From the NCBI GenBank assembly GCA_963921825.1, contig OY997594.1:2857001-2921000 (forward strand): DNA of 64,000 bases, in the 5' to 3' direction. This DNA comes from Erodium maritimum. Its lineage: Eukaryota > Streptophyta > Magnoliopsida > Geraniales > Geraniaceae. The translations under genes and the position numbers were made by a program. Positions 54,251 to 64,000 of this stretch are shown one piece after another (position 1 is the first letter of the stretch; each line of letters begins with the position of its first letter). The notes beneath the pieces were generated by a model, which worked only from the letters and a program-made list of their open reading frames with translations, ran no database searches and was not told the DNA's origin.

Positions 54251-54602
54251 CTCTCTAACCTCTTTTATGTGACATTTAACGGTTATATTCTTTATCAATT
54301 TTTAATATAAATAGACTCGAATTTAACTCAAAACTACGTTTAATTCATCTTGATAGAATCGATCTCACTATAAATATTGAAGAGTATAAAAAATCAACAC
54401 AACTTCAAAAGTAAAAAAAATCAATGAGAAAACGACGAGGAAAAAAATCGAAATCTAGCTCGACAAAATACGATAAGACCGACCTCCAACCTCAAACGAA
54501 ACAATCCAAAGCCACCATCGAAAGTCTCATAGTAAAACCCTCTCATATCGATGCTCCTCCTACTTTTGTTTTTCTTATTTTCATTATCCTCGTACCCACC
54601 CT

Positions 54603-54800
54603 CACGTGCCACGTGACCTCTCCGACCAATCACAGTACAAACCCTGTCAACGCGTGGTCCCACCGCAACCTCTCTCTGGCGCGTGGAGAGCATGTCGCGG
54701 GAAAGTGCTCCGCAGTTCGTGCGTTCCCGATTTATTTACGACAACCTATGCACCGACTCTCTGACCACCTCACGTGACCACGTGACACCTTAATCACGTG
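54603..54800. promoter_or_regulatory. Cluster of five perfect G-boxes upstream of the RSS3-like gene
   Basis: CACGTG occurs at 54603-54608, 54610-54615, 54771-54776, 54779-54784 and 54795-54800, several in the context CACGTGAC, with further CGCGTGG cores between. The sites are 615-812 bp before the RSS3-like ATG. G-boxes are bound by bHLH (MYC) and bZIP factors. The next plus-strand gene start is the RSS3-like ATG at 55415, so it is the likely target. Confidence 0.65.
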
Positions 54801-54950
54801 ACCCCTTCTTATTCACCTTAATACTTGGTTTTACTCGGGACAAACAAAAAAGTAAAAAATTAATTAAAAAAACGGTAAAAAGAGAGTAAAGACAGAGACG
54901 AAGAAGAAAGGGCCTAGCTTTTGCTCTGTAGTTGCTTAAGCATTGAAACA

Positions 54951-55337
54951 AGGGAAAACGTCACAAAACAACTATGTCCCGACTTTATAGCTCACAAAAC
55001 AACTATTGACAATTTTATCATTCAAATCACATCGTCCCAAAAATTAAATGTCAAAAACCATAAAATTGTGACGGTCCGTTAACAGCGTTAGTGTAAAGAC
55101 CAAACTGTCCTCAATTTTAGTCATAACTTTATAGTTGTATTTTGTAATATAAAGTCAAATCATAGTTGTTTCTTGGTGTTTTTCCATCACACAGTTAACG
55201 GTCCGTCTATTTTTAGACGGATTTTTATGATTTTTGACATTTAACTTTTGGGACGATGTGATTTGAACGATAAAATTGTCAATAGTTGTTTTGTGAGCTA
55301 TAAAGTTGGGGCATAGTTGTTTTGTGGTGTTTTTCCT
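54951..55337. mobile_element. Foldback MITE in the proximal promoter or leader of the RSS3-like gene
   Basis: It opens CAAGGGAAAACGTCACAAAA and closes GTGGTGTTTTTCCTTG. The arms are complementary over about 130 bp (ACAACTATTGACAATTTTATC, GACGGTCCGTTAAC and partners). 387 bp, ending about 78 bp before the ATG at 55415. It may therefore contain or abut the transcription start. Confidence 0.75.
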
Positions 55338-55414
55338 TGAAACAAACACAAACCCAGAACCAAAATCAAAACTTGAAAATCTCCATTGAAGCAACTTCAG
55401 AAACAGAGAGAGAG

Positions 55415-58400
55415 ATGGTGGGCTCCATCGGACCAGAGAGGACCAAAGAAGCAGCATCGATGATGGCTCTCCACGAAGCCCTAAGAAACGTGTGCCTGAG
55501 CTCAGACTGGACTTACTCTGTTTTCTGGACAATCCGACCTCGACCGTATGTCCGTAAAGTTTCGATCTTTACTATAATTACCATGTTTCTGAAAATGGGT
55601 TCGATCCGTTTCGGTGCAGGAGGGTCAGGGGAGGCTACGGCTGCAAGGTCGGAGACGACAACGGAAGCTTGTGAGCTTGATCTCATTTTTTCTCATTTTC
55701 CCGGACATTTTCTCGGCAGCCAAACAGTCTGTATGACTGGTTTTATGATTTTTTTGACCAGGATGCTGATGTGGGAAGATGGGTTTTGCCGAGGAAGAGA
55801 TGTTGAGTGTCTGGAAGAGATGGACGGTGGAGATGCAGTGAGGAAAGCCTTCAGCAAAATGTCCATACAGTTGTATAATTATGGAGAAGGGTGGGTAATG
55901 GGTAGGTGTTATTGTTTTCTGATGAATTGATTTTGAGTCTTTGTGATGCAAATTTGAAACTTGGGGTTTCTCGATGTCAAACGTTCGTTCTGATGTAGTA
56001 ACGTTGATCGCAACCTATTATATTTTTCGTCCTCAAATTTAACGAGTGTTTAGTAAGTGACATGAAAAGTTGATATGTCAGAGCTATGATTTGAGAATAA
56101 ACGAAAGGTTTATGTTATTTCATATCACTTTTGGAAAGTTTTAGAGTACGTAACAAGCATGTGACTGGTATTTCACGGAGTTAGTCATACTTAACCGATT
56201 TTAATACATTTGGAGAATTAATTTGTCAAACTTGTTACGTTTAGGTTATGATTTGGTAATTGATCTTACTGCAGTACGGTGACATGGTGTTTTCCCTCGA
56301 AATTTTAATGTTTTGGGGAAAAATAAAAATCGGATCTTTTTTGTGTTTCTCTGTGTAATTGGATCTATCTCTGTGATCAGGTTGATGGGGAAGGTTGCTT
56401 CAGATAAGTGCCATAAATGGGTCTTCAAGGAACCTTCAGAGTCTGAGCCAAATATCTCCAACTACTGGCAAAGCTCCTTTGATGCTGTATGTTTACTTAA
56501 ACCCACAAATTATAGTCAGTAGAATCTAGGTTTTGGAGTGTGTTTATTTATGAATACAAAAAATTACCCTGAATTATTGGTAACATGCATTTGGTTACTC
56601 ATGAGAGAAAATTTTGACCCTTTTTTACTCTTAAAGGCACGTAAACGATATGTGACCAAAACTTAGGGTATCTGGTGTGAGACTTTTAAAATTTAGGCAG
56701 CTAAATGCACGTGATTGATACATTGGGGTAACTTTTTGTATCTAATCCAATACAAAAACTGACTGAGTGCAGATTCCTCCGGAATGGACTGATCAATTTG
56801 AGTCAGGCATTCAGGTCAGCACAAAACAGTCCCTTTCAATGTTTCTGGTTTTGTTTCACTTTCTTTCTTTGTCTTGTCCAGTTACTTAATGTTTTGTAGT
56901 TTGATTATGAATTTGCCAGACCATTGCTGTGATTCAAGCTGGCCATGGCCTTCTACAACTGGGTTCTTCCAAGATTGTGAGTTCTCTCACTTTTCATAGC
57001 AAAGTTTTAAAAATTGTTAGGCGTTAGTCGGACGGTTATGGCCTTTTGAAAGTTAATCACGACTAAATAGGGAATAATCCGAGATTAATCGAATTAATCA
57101 GATCGGTCAACAAAGAAATGACATTTAGGCGGGCACCTAAGCGGGGCCTGATCGAGGCTTTTAGAACATTGCTTTATAGCTAAACTTAACAAATTCGAAT
57201 ATGTGCATACACATGTACAAAGCTAAAAGCATCTTCAATGGCCTGGCCGATTCTCCTATATGAATAGTGAATATGTGGGTCGGTTCATCCAACCTTTCAT
57301 CACACTGGACGAATGTGGTCCTTTCTCAGCATGACAAGTGGCCACAATCTTTTCTTCTCTTTTCGTCTGCATGCAGATTAAGCGGATGAATAATCATTCG
57401 TCGTGGGGTGGGAGATTCGTCCAACCTCCCATCGCACTGGACGAGTATATTCATGTGTAGCATGACGAGTGACCATAATCCTTTCTGCCCTTTCGTCTGC
57501 ATGTATTGGGCGAATTGAGCGGACGAATGATCCTTACCCACAACGTGGGGGATTCGCCCGGCCTTCAATCGCACTGGACGACTATATTCATGTGTAGCAT
57601 GATAAGTGACCTCAATCATTTCTTCCCTTTCGTCTGGATTCATGGGCGAATTGAGCAGGCGAATAATCATTCTCCACAGGATGCACGATTCATCCAGCCT
57701 CCCATCGCACTAACGACAATTATATGTAGCATGGCAAGTGACGACAACCCTTTTTGCCATTTCGTCTACACGTATGGACGAATCACGACTCGTCCAGTCA
57801 ATCCAAAAATCCTTTCTCATGTGATTCGCCAGCTCAATTCATCCACATTAGAGATGCTCTAACAAAACTTTAAATATTCAAAAAATCTAACTTTATGATA
57901 CTAACGATTTTTTTTTAAAATCTTTAGATACCAGAGGACCTCCATTTTGTCCTGAGGATGAGGCAAACCTTCGAGTCTCTCGGCTACCAATCCGGCTTCT
58001 ACATCTCCCAATTCTTCTCCTCATCAAGTAACAACAACCCGTCTCCTTCCAAGCAACCCTCCGTCCCCACCCGCCCTACCCCGCCGCTCTTCAATTGGCC
58101 CCAGAGGCCGATCTCTCACTTAACTACACCTAACTTTCAAAACCCGACAACCCTAGGGTTTTCCCACGCGAAACAAGACACAAACATGTTCCAACCTAAC
58201 CCGACCGGGGAGCACGAATCCGACATCAAGTGGCCGAACGGGCTCTCATTCTTCAATGCCCTCACCGGGCGAGTTGACGATGCTAAGCTCCTGTTTGGAC
58301 ACGACCAGAACGATCCAGGTTCGAATGAGGTGTTGGGTTTGGACAATCGTCATCAGAACAAGTTCGGGAGGATGTCTTCTTCGTCGTCCTCTACCTCGAT

Positions 58401-58479
58401 GGATCAGCACCGGCAAGGGCAACGTAGGACACCCGAGCCGGGTTTGTACCAGGATGTTATGGACCCTTCCTTTGACTGA
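55415..58479 (+). CDS. RSS3: RICE SALT SENSITIVE 3-like protein (bHLH-MYC N-terminal domain)
   Basis: Seven exons: 55415..55545, 55620..55670, 55762..55890, 56381..56486, 56773..56814, 56920..56976, 57928..58479. All are GT-AG with matching phases; 355 aa. Residues of about 1-190 are the bHLH-MYC N-terminal domain: MMALHEALRNVCLSSDWTYS, VFWTIRPRP, MWEDGFCRGR, VRKAFSKMSIQLYNYGEG, KWVFKEPSESEPNISNYW, IPPEWTDQFESGIQTIAVIQ and EDLHFVLRMRQTFESLGYQS. The rest is Ser/Pro/Asn-rich and ends in PGLYQDVMDPSFD. Annotations of this family as WNK-kinase-related are misleading, as no kinase domain is present. In rice, RSS3 bridges JAZ proteins and class-C bHLH factors to restrain jasmonate responses. No DNA-binding helix is present. 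Intron 6 contains a 633-bp MITE. Confidence 0.93.
55970..56285. repeat. Dispersed repeat in RSS3 intron 3
   Basis: Shares ACAAGCATGTGACTGGTAT followed by TCACG, and ATTTGAGAATAAAC, with 63640-63780 in a DAT1 intron, and has weak inverted symmetry (GGTTATGATTTGGTAATTGA against the start). Probably a non-autonomous element. Confidence 0.5.
57000..57175. repeat. Degenerate interspersed repeat in RSS3 intron 6
   Basis: AGTTTTAAAAATTGTTAGGCG at the left and GAGGCTTTTAGAACATTGCT at the right, with GGCGGGCACCTAAGCGGGGC inside. This type of GGCGCC-rich, AAAAC-ended repeat is common in plant introns. Confidence 0.4.
57227..57859. mobile_element. PIF/Harbinger-type MITE with internal tandem repeats in RSS3 intron 6
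   Basis: It begins AAGCATCTTCAATGG and ends CATTAGAGATGCTC, flanked by TAA at 57224-57226 and 57860-57862. Inside are about four units of roughly 115-125 bp, each with GATTC(A/G)(T/C)CC, CATCGCACTGGACGA, GTAGCATGA(C/T)AAGTGAC and TTTCGTCTGCATG. 633 bp, non-coding. Confidence 0.85.
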
Positions 58480-59688
58480 TTGTTACAAGTTTTGTGTAAC
58501 CTATGTTGTTGTACTTCGTTTAGGATCTCTTTTTGTATCTTTGTTTTTTTTTTTGCTTTCATGTCTATGTATGGATTTAACGTAGGAGTATCCGAAACAT
58601 TAATTTCTTCGACCATGTAACTTTAATTTGGTGCTAGAACATGTCAATGTTGAGAGTAGCTTCGATGTAGAGCCAAGAAAATGGGAATTGATCGATTCTG
58701 ATTCTCGATGTTTGAAATCGATTTTTGGAATGAGATATTACCGACTCCTACACACAAGAATGTGTTACCGATTTCTCTTTAGATACCATGGGATTAGACC
58801 GTCGGTCTAATCCCGGTCCAATAGACTTTTTTTTTTCCAGATTAGACTATTAATTAGACCAAGAATACATCCTAAATGAACTCTGATTAGATCCGAGCGC
58901 TTAGTCTAATTTTTTTTCTGCACAATACGATTAGACTGTGATTGACCCTGAATAGTTGACGTGTATTGTTTGGCGTGTTTTTTTTTATTAAAATGTTGAC
59001 GAATTTGAATGTTTATAAAGTTGGCGGACTACAAATGTTAGTCATCAATGTAAAGTACAATAAAATTAAATTATTTGACTAAAAAAACTCGGTTAATTCC
59101 TCTTCCGCTTCCATAATTTAGTGGTTATTTGGTGGTACAAATCTGGTGCAATGTTGGTCGTGTTAGTATAAAGCTCTAGAGCAATGTTGTTAGCGTTGTG
59201 CGATAAAATGATAAATCTCCCCAACATCCTGAAACATAAATAACGTAGATTAATATTTAAATGCCTAGTACATAAAGCATATTTCGGTATGTACAACAAA
59301 ATACTGGACAACTTCTCAGACCAACCCCGACATCCTCTTGGTCATACCCTCCAGAAAAAAACCGATGAGTTGTCAAATCCTATAAGCGGAACTCCCGCAT
59401 AAGGGACACCCTCAAGGAACCGTTCCCCAAAACAAAATTTGTCCGACTCCAACAATCTCTCGTATTGCCCGATAGATCGAACAAATTGGAGATATAGGTA
59501 AACATTTCGATGGATAGACATTTTTATTTATGATTTTTTGCAACCGTGCCCATACAGATAAGATGGAGTACAAACAAAAGATGGTCGGAACTCAGACACA
59601 AGAAGAAAGACAAACAACGAGGTAGCAAATATTAAGGATGAGATCATGCTTTTCTCGGCCTCGGTTACATTGTGAACTATGTTGTGGC
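58480..59688. other. Convergent intergenic region between RSS3-like and DAT1 genes
   Basis: Should contain both 3' UTRs. It includes the ATTAGAC-rich block at 58790-58960. An ATG-started minus-strand frame at 59093..59311 is unrecognised. No further gene was seen. Confidence 0.45.
58790..58960. repeat. GATTAGAC-motif cluster with perfect short hairpin
   Basis: GGGATTAGACC-GTC-GGTCTAATCCC (58790-58814) is a perfect 11-bp stem with a 3-nt loop. Further ATTAGAC/GTCTAAT motifs follow at irregular spacing to about 58940. Confidence 0.7.
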
Positions 59689-62600
59689 TCAATGGTCGTA
59701 AGGCACAAGTAGCCTCTGCGTGTCCGGACCAGCAACCATGTCGTCCCAAAGCAGATCCGAGAGCGCCATTGTTAACTCTCCCACACCGCCTGTCGAAAAG
59801 ATAGATGTAAGCTAGGAGGGGCAAAAAAAATCGAAACCGACAAAAACCGGGATAACCGGTTCGAACCAAAGCAAAAAGTTATCGGGCTAGAACTGATCGG
59901 TTAAAAACCGGAACCAAATTTGCTGAACCGGTGCTTGGCTGTCCAGGGAGAGATTTTCCTTTTGAAAACTGGTGGTTAACCGATACCAAAGTAGTTCTAA
60001 CAAGTTAATCTTACCGGGATAACTCCAGAAAATAACGGTTCTTTGACTTTCACTTTCACATTATATTATTCTGACTTATTTTTTTCGCTTATTAACTGTA
60101 TGGTAACTTATTTTTACATTCTACTGACGTTAATTTTTACAAAATAATGTTAGGATGTGAAAAAATAAGTCGGAATAGTATAATGTGAAAATGAAAGTTT
60201 AAGAACCGTTATTTCCTGGTGTTATCCATAACCTTTATAAAGATATAAACTAGGAGGGGGCAAAAATAAAATAGAGCTGGAGCAAAAAAAAAACATCAAA
60301 CTGGAACCGATCAGTTAAAAACCAGAACCAAATTTGGTGAACCGGTGCTTGGCGGTTCAGGTGTGATTTTCCATATAAAAATTGACGGTTAATTGATATA
60401 CCAAAGTAGTTGTAATAAGTTAGTTTACCGGTGCTTGGCTGTCCAGGGAGCGATTTTCCTTTTGAAAACTGGTGGCTAACAGATACCAAAGTAATTGTAA
60501 CAAGTTAGCCTTATCTTTTGGGATAAGGCTAGAAAATAACGGTTCTTTGACTTTCATTTTCACATTATATTATTCTGACTTATTTTTTCACTTCCTAACT
60601 GTATGGTAACTTATTTTTTACATTCTACTGGCGTTAGTTTTTACAAAATAATTTTAGGATGTGAAAAAATAAGTCGGAATAGTATAGTGTGAAAATAAAA
60701 ATCAAAGAACCGTTATTTTTTGGAGTTATCCCTTATTTTTATAAAGATATAAACTAGGAGGGGGCAAAAATAAAATAGAGCTGGAGCAAAAAAAAAACAT
60801 CAAACTGGAACCGATCAGTTAAAAACCAGTATCAAATTTGAACCGGAGCTTGGCGGTTCAGGTGTGATTTTCCATATAAAAATTGGATGTTAACCGATAC
60901 CAAAGTAGTCGTAATAAGTTAGTCTACCTCTATAAAGATGTAATGGGAAGGGGCAAACATAACCGAAATTGACGAAAACCGAGATAATCAAATCGAACCG
61001 GGGCAAAAAATCATCAAACTGGAACCGACCGGTTAAAAGTCGGTACCAAATTTGATGAGCCGGTGTTTGGTGGTTCAGGTTTTCAAATGAAAACCAACGA
61101 TTAACCGAACCGATTTTGAATGGGCCGAATTTTTTGGGCTTTTCTCGAGCCCATGTGAATGGCCCAACATGTGTCTGAAGCCCATGCCCTAGCCTATTAA
61201 CATGAGCCCACCCAGCTCGGCGCATCAATCTGTCAACCCGTTAAAGATTGATCGGTTAAAAAACCATCAAACCATTCCGACCAGAGAAAAATATGTACTA
61301 AATTTGATGAACCAGTTCTTGGTCGTTCAGGGTCTGGTTTTCCATATGAAAACCAGTGTTAACCAAACCGGTATTGAGGTGGGCCAATTATTTTGGGCTT
61401 CTACTCGAGCTCATGTGTATGGCCCAATCCTATGCCCTGGCCCAGTAATACGGGCCAGTCTATCGCGGCCCATTCACATTATGAACTATGAACTTACTAA
61501 GGAAGAACTTACCATCTCCAATTGGCTGATCATCCCAAGCAACAACAGGCAGCACAGGAAGTGTGCTTCCCACATACATCATTTCAGCACAACCCTTAGC
61601 TTCTTCGACCGTGAGATTCGCAGTCTCAACGCTCTTCAGCTTCCCGAGCTCAACAAGCTTCGGCGCCAGCTGAAGAAGCCTTTTTGCAGTGCATCCAGTG
61701 AGGATCTTATCGAAATAAGGCATCACAAGCTCCCTATCTCGTGTTACAAAAGCCACATTCACATTCGGACCTTCTGCTATGAAACCTTCATCATCGACCC
61801 AAATAGAAGCAAATGCGCCCTTCTCTTCAGCCTCCATCTTGGATAAGACGTTAGGGAGGTAGTTTACGTTCTTGGAAGTGGCAAACAGCGGTGACTTCAT
61901 TGGGACGGTTGATGTTATCACTTTGACCCCTTCTTTGCACTGTGAGAAGTCCTCGTCGATGACCACAGCGTAGAACGCAGAGATCGGGCATCCTGCAGGC
62001 GAGAGCAGGAAATCCCCTGGACCTGCGGTCAACCAGTACCTTAAAGTTCCTTTTTTGCACTTCGATGCCATTGTAAGTTGTATTAGGATGCTTCGGAGAG
62101 TTGATTGTGGGAACGGGGAAGTGATCTTTGCTTTGGCTGCGGATGTTAGGAAGCGATCCAGATGGACATCGAGTTCATACAGGTATCTGAAATAGATGAA
62201 CCGGTTCCAACAACCTTAAAGCAGAGAGTTAAGGTAATGATACTGAAATGTAAGGGGAACAATGTTTTTTTTGTACCCGTCTAATATAATGGCTGTATCG
62301 AACACGCCGTGCCCCCGATGAACCATGTGGTCGTCTATTGGAATCACCATCATAGCTGGGTCGAGGATGATTCCCCCGTAAACACTTGAGTACATTGCTG
62401 GGTATGGAATCTTTTCCACCGAAGACCACTTCTCATGTAGCTTTTCAAGCAACTGAAGGAGTATACAACAGTTAGGATATGAAGAAAAAAAGTTGAGATG
62501 CAGGATCATGATACAGACATGTTGAGCGCTCAAGAAGTACACAAATATCATTAACACAAAGGCATGTAAGTCAATTATCATAAGAGCACCCACAGTGGGG

Positions 62601-63940
62601 GCGAAATAGCGATTAACCCCCCTCTTAATTCGCCCCAATTCCCTCTCCTTGGCCACTAGCCTAGCGACATGTGGTTATTCATCCCCAATTCGCCATACAT
62701 TGGGTTGATACTACTGTGAGAGTGAGGACGAGTCTGGAGGGGAATAAAGGATTCACCTGGGCTGAGGCACATATGCTCATTAAACTTTTCATGCTTAGGA
62801 ACACTCTCTTTGCTCGTCATTTCCTCAGTGTATCAATCTACCGTCACATACTAGTCTTATTTTATTGGTAAGAGAAGAAAATCCTACTCTAGCCTAATCT
62901 AATTCATAATCTAATCTCCACCCATACCTGCTCCCAAGCAGATGTACCCACTAGAGTTCGAACCTCTGACCACCAGGCCAACCTAAGTGGACTGCAGTCA
63001 CATCCGGTCAGAGCATGACTTGAGAATCAATCTCAACTAAGCAAATGTCCATTCCTATATAATTTGTTTTTATAGGGAAAAAAACGTCGAAATCATAATC
63101 TTGCCTAGTTTAACTCCTGACTTAACCTCCCCTCACACCCGCTCCCAAGCAGACGTACCTAATGGGATTTGAACCTCTAAGCGGTGAGAGAGCTATTTAC
63201 TTGTCAGACCAGTAGCTACAGACCACTTAACCTTACCCTTACACACAACCATATCCTCAGATTTACAGAAACATCACAGTAGCACTCAGAGCTGTGGGGT
63301 TTCATTTCAACTCTGAACAGTTAAGAATGAACAAAAGATTATGACCCATCAAACATTTTCTTCTCAGTAGGTTTAAATCCCATTTAAATCCTTCCTTGAT
63401 CATCAAATTACTCTCATATATTGCTACTGAAAACAATAAAGGACTCATTTTTTCATCCAAAAAACACCTTCAGCATCAGCCCAGTACAAGAATTCATAGA
63501 ATCTAGGGGTAACTCAACGTCATAACGTATACTTTTCGTTTATTACCAAATCATAACCCAAGCAAAGGTCTGTTCTCATATCATAACGTTGACCATAACT
63601 TTTGGCATTTTCTGTCTAAAAGTTTAACGGCCGTTTATAAATCAGGGTTATAATTTGAGAATAAACAAAATGTTTACGTTATGACATCAAGTTTTTTATG
63701 TGACAAGCATGTGACTGGTATATCACGTAATCGGTCACACTTAACAGATTGTGATAATTAATTTGAGAATTGACCAAAGTACAATCGAGACTTTATAGGG
63801 TTTTCCTTAGAATCTACTCTTTAATGTCAATCAAATGAAAAGGGCCAGAACAAAAACACAAACCCCAAATAAAAATGGCAACTTTACCTCTGAGGATGAC
63901 CCAAAGACATGAACTTTTTGCTCCACATACCCAGATTCAC
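59689..63940 (-). CDS. DAT1: D-amino-acid transaminase / aminodeoxychorismate lyase, chloroplastic (3' exons)
   Basis: Four exons on the minus strand: 63888..63940, 62277..62452, 61513..62186 and 59689..59789. All have GT-AG borders and consistent phases; the 5' exon or exons with the transit peptide are beyond the right edge. The fold-type IV PLP enzyme is clear: MVIPIDDHMVHRGHGVFDTA, YLYELDVHLDRFL, LRYWLTAGPGDF, the lysine in SKNVNYLPN expected to bind PLP, WVDDEGFIAEGPNVNVAF, AEMMYVGSTLPVLPV and the final GGVGELTMALSDLLWDDM. In Arabidopsis the homologue (At5g57850) acts as D-amino-acid transaminase and as ADC lyase in plastid folate synthesis; which activity dominates here cannot be told. 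The last exon lies 1.7 kb from the previous one, across a large repeat array. Confidence 0.93.
59808..61100. repeat. Tandem repeat array in the last DAT1 intron
   Basis: Units opening (A)CTAGGAGGGG(G)CAAAAA occur at 59812, 60249 and 60753, with a degenerate unit near 60938. The second and third are almost identical for about 80 bp and are offset by about 504 bp. Each unit combines an AACCGGTT-rich part (GGTTAAAAACCGGAACC type) with a hairpin element ending AACCGTTATTT...GTTATCC (copies near 60018-60230 and 60529-60730). Non-coding. Confidence 0.8.
62584..62780. repeat. Possible GAGCAC-type MITE fragment in a DAT1 intron
   Basis: TAA (62581-62583) is followed by GAGCACCCACAGTGGGGGCG and CCAATTCGCC motifs as in the GAGCATC family. 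A matching right end was not found; the end given is arbitrary. Confidence 0.35.
62935..63250 (-). repeat. Pair of tRNA-derived SINE-like repeats
   Basis: On the minus strand two head-to-tail copies carry a B-box-like segment (AGGTTCGAACTC at about 62955-62966 and AGGTTCAAATCCC at about 63162-63177), followed by the shared ACGTCTGCTTGGGAGCGGGT-type tail. A-box-like sequences lie 30-60 bp before. It is not a functional tRNA because the stems do not pair. Confidence 0.5.
63510..63800. repeat. Dispersed repeat shared with RSS3 intron 3
   Basis: Contains GACAAGCATGTGACTGGTAT and ATTTGAGAATAAAC as at 55970-56285. The ends are complementary (CGTATACTTTTCGTTTATT region against the right side), suggesting a foldback element. 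Confidence 0.5.
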
Positions 63941-64000
63941 CTACAAAACAACAACAGCATAAACAATTGGGGGAAACTGAAAAATACCCAGAAGATCAAA

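Larger units (their letters stand above)
51167..54602. other. Intergenic region with repeat relics
   Basis: No intact gene. It holds a KDSB-intron MITE fragment (51939-52045), an RNase H relic (52530-52808), a LINE-like T-rich tail (53100-53345) and a tandem duplication (53662-54250). A GA-rich tract at 51750-51900 is open in several frames but unrecognised. Confidence 0.45.

Noticed and set aside
57506..57862. 118-codon plus-strand frame and 114-codon minus-strand frame in RSS3 intron 6
   Set aside because: Both lie entirely within the internally repeated MITE at 57227-57859.
61202..61846. 214-codon plus-strand frame
   Set aside because: It is the antisense shadow of DAT1 exon 61513..62186 joined to repeat DNA; the minus-strand protein is clearly conserved.
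1..64000. CRISPR arrays, bacterial operons, riboswitches or phage-type systems
   Set aside because: The gene structures are plant nuclear with introns and poly(A) signals. The tandem repeats found (177, 166, 504 and about 120 bp) have no spacer pattern.

Overview
The window is nuclear DNA from a flowering plant, most likely a eudicot. Genes are broken by GT-AG introns, the intergenic DNA is AT-rich, and transposable elements fill both introns and intergenic space. The gene set is plant-specific: SPA-type light-signalling kinase, KDO activation, m-type thioredoxin, VQ protein, early nodulin-like arabinogalactan protein, MATE/DTX transporter, phytosulfokine-receptor-like kinase, RSS3-like regulator, and the plant D-amino-acid transaminase / aminodeoxychorismate lyase. 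I could not place it to species.

Layout. At 1-755 (minus) is the 5' part of an SPA3/SPA4-like gene, cut by the left edge. At 3559-9150 (plus) is a complete eight-exon KDSB gene (CMP-KDO synthetase, 297 aa) in which six of seven introns carry MITE-like elements. It is followed at 9581-11885 by a two-exon chloroplast thioredoxin m (180 aa). An intronless VQ gene lies at 15109-15615. Repeats and intergenic DNA run to about 21.9 kb. At 21980-23817 (minus) is a two-exon early nodulin-like protein with a very long Ser/Pro/Gly-rich region. From 24 to 29.5 kb there are an RNase H relic, an 869-bp Mutator-like element with a 9-bp target duplication, and LINE-like debris. From 29.5 to 40.4 kb there is a minus-strand MATE cluster: a 3' remnant, a complete seven-exon gene (471 aa), and an orphan first exon upstream, with a 5'-truncated LINE between them. 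At 44.1-46.2 kb is a structurally complete PIF/Harbinger-type transposon with one intact transposase ORF. A 319-bp TRIM retroelement with a perfect 5-bp target duplication follows. At 47768-50881 (plus) is an intronless PSKR2-like receptor kinase (1037 aa), followed by a tRNA-Gln(CTG). At 55415-58479 (plus) is a seven-exon RSS3-like gene (355 aa) preceded by five perfect CACGTG G-boxes. At 59689-63940 (minus) are the last four exons of the DAT1/ADCL gene; its first exon or exons lie beyond the right edge.

The genes are ordinary independent plant loci, not a pathway cluster. What stands out is how repeats have interacted with them: one foldback family in five introns of KDSB, a MITE terminus that supplies the last base of the KDSB stop codon, segmental duplication and loss in the MATE cluster, and tandem arrays inside introns. 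All exon structures were derived by hand from splice signals, reading phase and remembered family conservation. No transcript or database evidence was available.
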